Both the position numbers and the translations under genes were made by a program. The notes beneath the pieces are model-generated. The model worked only from the letters and a program-made list of their open reading frames with translations, made no database searches and was not told the DNA's origin. Below are positions 54,102 through 62,236 of a stretch of DNA of 64,000 nt, one piece after another. How positions within the stretch are numbered: the stretch's first letter is position 1; the number at the start of each line of letters is the position of its first letter. Source of the stretch: Acanthosepion lycidas (taxonomy: Eukaryota; Mollusca; Cephalopoda; Sepiida; Sepiidae). The stretch lies in NCBI GenBank assembly GCA_963932145.1, contig CAWVQA010000099.1, positions 248,001 to 312,000 of the forward strand. The letters run 5' to 3'.

Positions 54102-54503
54102 GATCTTAGATTAGGTCTTTCCCTGTCCATAATGCTAAATTGAGGAAGTAAAATAGAAATAGTAATGGGAAACAGTACAGAAATGTACAGTGATCACGCA
54201 TTTTGTGCCCACAATCTTTTTCATGGAAATCCCAGTCATATGAGTCGAGTCCATGCATGCTACGATCACGGTATGAATTTGAAGGCAAAATATTTTTTTA
54301 CAGATCTTAGATTAGGTCTTTCCCTGTCCATAATGCTAAATTGAGGAAGTAAAATAGAAAAACTAATGGGAAACAGAACAGAAATGTACAGTGATCACCC
54401 ATTTTGTGCCCACAATCTTTTTCATGGAAATCCCAGTCATATGAGACGAGTCCAGGCATGCTACGATCACGGTATGAATTTGAAGGCAAAATATTTTTTT
54501 GCA
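54102..54503 (+). repeat. Dimer cassette AGTACAG + AAAAACTAAT, first of four
   Basis: The first monomer has GGGAAACAGTACAG and ends ACA. The second has AGAAAAACTAATGGG and AGAACAG. The pair recurs at 56714-57115, 58121-58522 and 62944-63345. In the 56714 copy the second monomer has CACGCAT, AGTCGAG and a GCT ending rather than CACCCAT, AGACGAG and GCA. It is therefore a recombinant between the cassette and the reference monomer type. Confidence 0.85.
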
Positions 54504-54945
54504 GATCTTAGATTAGGTCTTTCCCTGTCCATAATGCTAAATTGAGGAAGTAAAATAGAAATAGTAATGGGAAACAGAACAGAAATGTACTGTGATCACG
54601 CATTTTGTGCCCACAATCTTTTTCATGGAAATCCCAGTCATATGAGTGGAGTCCAGGCATGCTACGATCACGGTATGAATTTGAAGGCAAAATATTTTTT
54701 TGCAGACCTTAGATTAGGTCTTTCCCTGTCCATAATGCTAAATTGAGGAAGTAAAATGGAAATAGTAATGGGAATCAGAAGAGAAATGTACAGTGATCAC
54801 GCATTTTGTGCCCACAATCTTTTTCATGGAAATCCCAGTCATATGAGTCGAGTCCAGGCATGCTACGATCACGGTATGAATTTGAAGGCAAAATATTTTT
54901 TTGCTGATCTTAGATTAGGTCTTTCCCTGTCCATAATGCTAAATT

Positions 54946-54987
54946 GAGGAAGTAAAATAGAAATAGTAATGGGAAACAGAAGAGAAA
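54946..54987 (+). other. Purine-rich segment of the monomer (reference copy)
   Basis: Monomer positions 41-82 are almost free of C (one C) and have only scattered T, so the top strand is strongly purine-biased. The segment repeats in every monomer and gives the array a strand asymmetry that stays in phase for 64 kb. It contains several diagnostic sites: 60-61 (AGTAAT, ACTAAT, TTGTAAT or AGAAAT forms) and 77 (AGAAGAG or AGAACAG). No function is shown; it may simply reflect ancestry. Confidence 0.7.
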
Positions 54988-54993
54988 TGTACA

Positions 54994-55001
54994 GTGATCA
55001 C
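54994..55001. other. Palindrome GTGATCAC, present in most monomers
   Basis: This perfect 8-bp dyad sits at monomer positions 89-96. Further dyads occur in the same unit: CATATG (136-141), CATGCATG (151-158, in T variants) or GCATGC (154-159), AAAATATTTT (186-195), and AGATCT across the monomer junction when the unit ends in CA. Copies with GTGAGGAC (8991, 10598) or GTGATGAC (several at 12-20 kb) lose this dyad. Short dyads are common in many centromeric satellites and have been linked to non-B DNA; a role here is inference only. Confidence 0.75.
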
Positions 55002-55088
55002 GCATTTTGTGCCCACAATCTTTTTCATGGAAATCCCAGTCATATGAGTCGAGTCCAGGCATGCTACGATCACGGTATGAATTTGAAG

Positions 55089-55105
55089 GCAAAATATTTT
55101 TTTGC
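55089..55105 (+). other. AT-rich dyad GCAAAATATTTTTTTGC with T-run indel hotspot
   Basis: Monomer positions 184-200 contain the palindrome AAAATATTTT, with GCAAAA and TTTTGC able to pair across the centre. The T-run here accounts for many of the length changes between monomers. It is normally seven T after AAAATA, but six or fewer at 1861, 3668, 7081, 9091, 21141, 21951, 27571, 30791, 37421 and 39621, and longer near 47661. Copies at about 1054, 2861, 6278, 20731 and 23950 have lost the central A and become one long T-run. Polymerase slippage is the simple explanation. The A/T tracts would also be expected to affect bending and nucleosome placement. Confidence 0.8.
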
Positions 55106-57413
55106 TGATCTTAGATTAGGTCTTTCCCTGTCCATAATGCTAAATTGAGGAAGTAAAATAGAAATAGTAATGGGAAACAGAAGAGAAATGTACAGTGATC
55201 ACGCATTTTGTGCCCACAATCTTTTTCATGGAAATCCCAGTCATATGAGTCGAGTCCAGGCATGCTACGATCACGGTATGAATTTGAAGGCAAAATATTT
55301 TTTTGCTGATCTTAGATTAGGTCTTTCCCTGTCCATAATGCTAAATTGAGGAAGTAAAATAGAAATAGTAATGGGAAACAGAAGAGAAATGTACAGTGAT
55401 CACGCATTTTGTGCCCACAATCTTTTTCATGGAAATCCCAGTCATATGAGTCGAGTCCAGGCATGCTACGATCACGGTATGAATTTGAAGGCAAAATATT
55501 TTTTTGCTGATCTTAGATTAGGTCTTTCCCTGTCCATAATGCTAAATTGAGGAAGTAAAATAGAAATAGTAATGGGAAACAGAAGAGAAATGTACAGTGA
55601 TCACGCATTTTGTGCCCACAATCTTTTTCATGGAAATCCCAGTCATATGAGTCGAGTCCATGCATGCTACGATCACGGTATGAATTTGAAGCAAAATATT
55701 TTTTTGCTGATCTTAGATTAGGTCTTTCCCTGTCCATAATGCTAAATTGAGGAAGTAAAATAGAAATAGTAATGGGAAACAGAAGAGAAATGTACAGTGA
55801 TCACCCATTTTGTGCCCACAATCTTTTTCATGGAAATCCCAGTCATATGATTCGAGTCCATGCATGCTACGATCACGGTATGAATTTGAAGGCTAAATAT
55901 TTTTTTGCAGATCTTAGATTAGGTCTTTCCCTGTCCATAATGCTAAATTGAGGAAGTAAAATAGAAATAGTAATGGGAAACAGAAGAGAAATGTACAGTG
56001 ATCACCCATTTTGTGCCCACAATCTTTTTCATGGAAATCCCAGTCATATGAGTCGAGTCCATGCATGCTACGATCACGGTATGAATTTGATGGCAAAATA
56101 TTTTTTTGCATATCTTAGATTAGGTTTTTCCCTGTCCATAATGCTAAATTGAGGAAGTAAAATAGTAATAGTAATAGGAAATAGAAGAGAAATGTACAGT
56201 GATCACCCATTTTGTGCCCACAATCTTTTTCATGGAAATCCCAGTCATATGAGTCGAGTCCATGCATGCTACGATCACGGTATGAATTTGAAGGTAAAAT
56301 ATTTTTTTGCAGATCTTAGATTAGGTCTTTCCCTGTCCATAATGCTAAATTGAGGAAGTAAAATAGAAATAGTAATGGGAAACAGAAGAGAAATGTACAG
56401 TGATCACGCATTTTGTGCCCACAATCTTTTTCATGGAAATCCCAGTCATATGAGTCGAGTCCAGGCATGCTACGATCACGGTATGAATTTGAAGGCAAAA
56501 TATTTTTTTGTAGATCTTAGATTAGGTCTTTCCCTGTCCATAATGCTAAATTGAGGAAGTAAAATAGAAATAGTAATGGGAAACAGAAGAGAAATGTACA
56601 GTGATCACGCATTTTGTGCCCACAATCTTTTTCATGGAAATCCCAGTCATATGAGTCGAGTCCAGGCATGCTACGATCACGGTATGAATTTGAAGGCAAA
56701 ATATTTTTTTGCAGATCTTAGATTAGGTCTTTCCCTGTCCATAATGCTAAATTGAGGAAGTAAAATAGAAATAGTAATGGGAAACAGTACAGAAATGTAC
56801 AGTGATCACGCATTTTGTGCCCACAATCTTTTTCATGGAAATCCCAGTCATATGAGTCGAGTCCATGCATGCTACGATCACGGTATGAATTTGAAGGCAA
56901 AATATTTTTTTACAGATCTTAGATTAGGTCTTTCCCTGTCCATAATGCTAAATTGAGGAAGTAAAATAGAAAAACTAATGGGAAACAGAACAGAAATGTA
57001 CAGTGATCACGCATTTTGTGCCCACAATCTTTTTCATGGAAATCCCAGTCATATGAGTCGAGTCCAGGCATGCTACGATCACGGTATGAATTTGAAGGCA
57101 AAATATTTTTTTGCTGATCTTAGATTAGGTCTTTCCCTGTCCATAATGCTAAATTGAGGAAGTAAAATAGAAATAGTAATGGGAAACAGAAGAGAAATGT
57201 ACAGTGATCACGCATTTTGTGCCCACAATCTTTTTCATGGAAATCCCAGTCATATGAGTCGAGTCCAGGCATGCTACGATCACGGTATGATTTTGAAGGC
57301 AAAATATTTTTTTGCTGATCTTAGATTAGGTCTTTCCCTGTCCATAATGCTAAATTGAGGAAGTAAAATAGAAATAGTAATGGGAAACAGAAGAGAAATG
57401 TACAGTGATCACG

Positions 57414-59177
57414 CATTTTGTGCCCACAATCTTTTTCATGGAAATCCCAGTCATATGAGTCGAGTCCAGGCATGCTACGATCACGGTATGAATTTGAAGG
57501 CAAAATATTTTTTTGCTGATCTTAGATTAGGTCTTTCCCTGTCCAGAATGCTAAATTGAGGAAGTAAAATAGAAATAGTAATGGGAAACAGAAGAGAAAT
57601 GTACAGTGATCACGCATTTTGTGCCCACAATCTTTTTCATGGAAATCCCAGTCATATGAGTCGAGTCCAGGCATGCTACGATCACGGTATGAATTTGAAG
57701 GCAAAATATTTTTTTGCTGATCTTAGATTAGGTCTTTCCCTGTCCATAATGCTAAATTGAGGAAGTAAAATAGAAATAGTAATGGGAAACAGAAGAGAAA
57801 TGTACAGTGATCACGCATTTTGTGCCCACAATCTTTTTCATGGAAATCCCAGTCATATGAGTCGAGTCCAGGCATGCTACGATCACGGTATGAATTTGAA
57901 GGCAAAATATTTTTTTGCTGATCTTAGATTAGGTCTTTCCCTGTCCATAATGCTAAATTGAGGAAGTAAAATAGAAATAGTAATGGGAAACAGAAGAGAA
58001 ATGTACAGTGATCACGCATTTTGTGCCCACAATCTTTTTCATGGAAATCCCAGTCATATGAGTCGAGTCCAGGCATGCTACGATCACGGTATGAATTTGA
58101 AGGCAAAATATTTTTTTGCTGATCTTAGATTAGGTCTTTCCCTGTCCATAATGCTAAATTGAGGAAGTAAAATAGAAATAGTAATGGGAAACAGTACAGA
58201 AATGTACAGTGATCACGCATTTTGTGCCCACAATCTTTTTCATGGAAATCCCAGTCATATGAGTCGAGTCCATGCATGCTACGATCACGGTATGAATTTG
58301 AAGGCAAAATATTTTTTTACAGATCTTAGATTAGGTCTTTCCCTGTCCATAATGCTAAATTGAGGAAGTAAAATAGAAAAACTAATGGGAAACAGAACAG
58401 AAATGTACAGTGATCACCCATTTTGTGCCCACAATCTTTTTCATGGAAATCCCAGTCATATGAGACGAGTCCAGGCATGCTACGATTACGGTATGAATTT
58501 GAAGGCAAAATATTTTTTTGCAAATCTTAGATTAGGTCTTTCCCAGTCCATAATGCTAAATTGAGGAAGTAAAATAGAAATTGTAATGGGAAACAGAAGA
58601 GAAATGTACAGTGATCACGCATTTTGTGCCCACAATCTTTTTCATGGAAATCCCAGTCATATGAGTCGAGTCCATGCATGCTACGATCACGGTATGAATT
58701 TGAAGGGAAAATATTTTTTTGCAGATCTTAGATTAGGTCTTTCCCTGTCCATAATGCTAAATGTATGAAGTAAAATAGAAATATAAATAGGAAACAGAAG
58801 AGAAATATACAGTGATCACGCATTTTGTGCCCACAATCTTTTTCATGGAAATCCCAGTCATATGAGTCCAGTCCATGCATGCTACGATCACGGTATGAAT
58901 TTGAAGGCAAAATATTTTTTTGCAGATCTTAGATTAGGTCTTTCCCTGTCCATAATGCTAAATTGAGGAAGCAAAATAGAAATAGTAATGGGAAACAGAA
59001 CAGAAATGTACAGTGATCACACTTTTTCTGCCCACAATCTTTTTCATGGAAATCCCAGTCATATGAGACGAGTCCATGCATGCTACGATCACGGTATGAA
59101 TTTGAAGGCAAAATATTTTTTTGCAGATCTTAGATTAGGTCTTTCCCTGTCCATAATGCTAAATTGAGGAAGTAAAA
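57414..59177 (+). repeat. Segmental duplication within the array, copy 1 (1,764 bp, partner 62237-64000)
   Basis: Bases 57414-59177 match 62237-64000 at a lag of 4,823 bp (24 monomers minus 1 bp). I found no difference on reading. Shared private marks are GTCCAGAATGC, GGGAAACAGTACAG, AAAAACTAATGG, TACGATTACGG with TTGCAAATC, GAAGGGAAAAT, TAAATGTATG and GAGTCCAGTCC. The left limit is the G/C difference at 57413 against 62236; the right limit is the window edge. About 3.1 kb between the copies does not match in this register. Confidence 0.92.
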
Positions 59178-62100
59178 TAGAAATAGTAATGGGAAACAGA
59201 ACAGAAATGTACAGTGATCACACATTTTCTGCCCACAATCTTTTTCATGGAAATCCCAGTCATATGAGACGAGTCCATGCATGCTACGACCACGGTATGA
59301 ATTTTGAGGCAAAATATTTTTTTGCAGATCTTAGATTAGGTCTTTCCCTGTCCATAATGCTAAATTGAGGAAGTAAAATAGAAATAGTAATGGGAAACAG
59401 AAGAGAAATGTACAGTGATCATCCATTTTGTGCCCACAATCTTTTTCATGGAAATCCCAGTCATATGAGTGGAGTCCAGGCATGCTACGATCACGGTATG
59501 AATTTGAAGGCAAAATATTTTTTTGCAGACCTTAGATTAGGTCTTTCCCTGTCCATAATGCTAAATTGAGGAAGTAAAATGGAAATAGTAATGGAAATCA
59601 GAAGAGAAATGTACAGTGATCACGCATTTTGTGCCCACAATCTTTTTCATGGAAATCCCAGTCATATGAGTCGAGTCCAGGCATGCTACCATCACGGTAT
59701 GAATTTGAAGGCAAAATATTTTTTTGCTGATCTTAGATGAGGTCTTTCCCTGTCCATAATGCTAAATTGAGGAAGTAAAATAGAAATAGTAATGGGAAAC
59801 AGAAGAGAAATGTACAGTGATCACCCATTTTGTGCCCACAATCTTTTTCATGGAAATCCCAGTCATATGAGTCGAGTCCAGGCATGCTACGATCACGGTA
59901 TGAATCTGAAGGCAAAATATTTTTTTGCAGATCTTAGATTAGGTCTTTCCCTGTCCATAATGCTAAATGTAGGAAGTAAAATAGAAATATAAATAGGAAA
60001 CAGAAGAGAAATATACAATGATCACGCATTTTGTGCCCACAATCTTTTTCATGGAAATCACAGTCATATGAGTCGAGTCCAGGCATGCTACGATCACGGT
60101 ATGAATTTGAAGGCAAAATATTTTTTTGCAGATCTTAGATTAGGTCTTTCCCTGTCCATAATGCTAAATTGAGGAAGTAAAATAGAAATAGTAATGGGAA
60201 ACAGAAGAGAAATGTACAGTGATATACCCATTATGTGCCCACAATCTTTTTCATGTAAATCCCAGTCATATGAGTCGAGTCCATGCATGCTACGATCACG
60301 GTATGAATTTGAAGGCAAAATATTTTTTTGCAGATCTTAGATTAGGTCTTTCCCTGTCCATAATGCTAAATTGAGGAAGTAAAATAGAAATAGTAATGGG
60401 AAACAGAACAGAAATGCATAGTGATCACAGATTTTCTGCCCACAATCTTTTTCATGGAAATCCCAGTCATATGAGACGAGTCCATGCATGCTACGATCAC
60501 GGTATGAATTTGAAGGCAAAATATTTTTTTGCAGATCTTAGATTAGGTCTTTCCCTGTCCATAACGCTAAATTCAGGAAGTAAATTAGAAATAGTAATGG
60601 GAAACAGAAGAGAACTGTACAGTGATCACGCATTTTGTGCCCACAATCTTTTTCATGGAAATCCCAGTCATATGAGTCGAGTCCAGGCATGCTACGATCA
60701 CGGTATGAATTTGAAGGCAAAATATTTTTTTGCAGATCTTAGATTAGGTCTTTCCCTGTCCATAATGCTAAATTGAGGAAGTAAAATAGAAATAGTAATG
60801 GGAAAAGGAAGAGAAATGTACAGTGATCACCCATTTTGTGCCCACAATCTTTTTCATGGAAATCCCAGTCATATGAGACGAGTCCATGCATGCTACGATC
60901 ACGGTATGAATTTGAAGGCAAAATATTTTTTTGCAGATCTTAGATTAGGTCTTTCCCTGTCCATAATGCTAAATTGAGGAAGCAAAATAGAAATAGTAAT
61001 GGGAAACAGAACAGAAATGTACAGTGATCACACTTTTTCTACCCACAATCTTTTTATGGAAATCCCAGTCATATGAGACGAGTCCATGCATGCTACGATC
61101 ACGGTATGAATTTGAAGGCAAAATATTTTTTTGCAGATCTTAGATTAGGTCTTTCCCTGTCCATAATGCTAAATTGAGGAAGTAAAATAGAAATAGTAAT
61201 GGGAAACAGAACAGAAATGTACAGTGATCACACATTTTCTGCCCACAATCTTTTTCATGGAAATCCCAGTCATATGAGTCGTGTCCAGGCATGCTACGAT
61301 CACGGTATGAATTTGAAGGCCAAATATTTTTTTGCAGATCTTAGATTAGGTCTTTCCCTGTCCATAATGCTAAATTGAGGAAGTAAAATAGAAATAGTAA
61401 TGGGAAACAGAAGAGAAATGTACTGTGATCACGCATTTTGTGCCCACAATCTTTTTCATGGAAATCCCAGTCATATGAGTCGAGTCCAGGCATGCTACGA
61501 TCACGGTATGAATTTGAAGGCAAAATATTTTTTTGCAGATCTTAGATTAGGTCTTTCCCAGTCCATAATGCTAAATTGAGGAAGTAAAATAGAAATACTA
61601 ATGGGAAACAGAAGAGAAATGTACAGTGATCACCCATTTTGTGCCCACAATCTTTTTCATGGAAATCCCAGTCATATGAGACGAGTCCATGCATGCTACG
61701 ATCACGGTATGAATTTGAAGGCAAAATATTTTTTTGCAGATCTTAGATTAGGTCTTTCCATGTCCATAATGCTAAATTGAGGAAGTAAAATAGAAATAGT
61801 AATGGGAAACAGAAGAGAAATGTACTGTGATCACGCATTTTGTGCCCAAAATATTTTCATGGAAATCCCAGTCATATGAGTCGAGTCCAGGCATGCTACG
61901 ATCACGGTATGAATTTGAAGGCAAAATATTTTTTTGCAGATCTTAGATTAGGTCTTTCCCTGTCCATAATGCTAAATTGAGGAAGTAAAATAGAAATAGT
62001 AATGGGAAACAGAAGAGAAATGTACAGTGATCACGCATTTTGTGCCCACAATCTTTTTCATGGAAATCCCAGTCATATGAGTCGAGTCCAGGCATGCTAC

Positions 62101-62236
62101 GATCACGGTATGAATTTGAAGGCAAAATATTTTTTTGCAGATCTTAGATTAGGTCTTTCCCAGTCCATAATGCTAAATTGAGGAAGTAAAATAGAAATAG
62201 TAATGGGAAACAGAAGAGAAATGTACAGTGATCACC

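Larger units (their letters stand above)
54906..55106 (+). repeat. Reference monomer (201 bp) of the array
   Basis: This copy is a good stand-in for the consensus, since most of its bases are the commonest ones at the variable sites. Counted from GATC as 1: a pyrimidine-rich stretch at 16-27; a purine-rich stretch at about 41-82; the palindrome GTGATCAC at 89-96; the block TGTGCCCACAATC from 103; TTTTTCATGGAAATCCC at about 116-132; CATATG at 136-141; a doubled GAGTC at 141-150; GCATGC at 154-159; CGATCACGG at 162-170; and GCAAAATATTTTTTTGC at 184-200. It holds four CpG sites (96, 145, 162, 168). G+C is 75 of 201. The next two units (55107 and 55308) are identical to it on reading. Confidence 0.95.
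54906..55508 (+). repeat. Run of identical single monomers (no higher-order structure)
   Basis: Three successive monomers (54906, 55107, 55308) read as identical over 201 bp. A fourth (55509-55708) differs only by the T form at monomer position 153 and a 1-bp deletion in GAAGGC. The same monomer recurs at 57317, 57719, 57920, 62542 and 62743. This is amplification of one monomer rather than of a string, and looks like the youngest event type in the window. Confidence 0.92.

Noticed and set aside
55022-55042. Rel/NF-kappaB-like motif GGAAATCCC in each monomer
   Set aside because: A short partial match inside a repeated unit will recur with the unit. There is no independent support for binding.
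130-60776. Plus-strand frames of 60-126 residues beginning MGNRREMYSDH (for example 130-510, 1937-2317, 9166-9546, 17406-17786, 60396-60776)
   Set aside because: The plus frame has one TGA per monomer (AAATTGAGG). Where a variant lacks it (AAATTCAGG, AAATCGAGG) two monomers read through to 126 residues. The unit length of 3 x 67 makes this automatic. There is no promoter, conserved frame or domain to support a protein.
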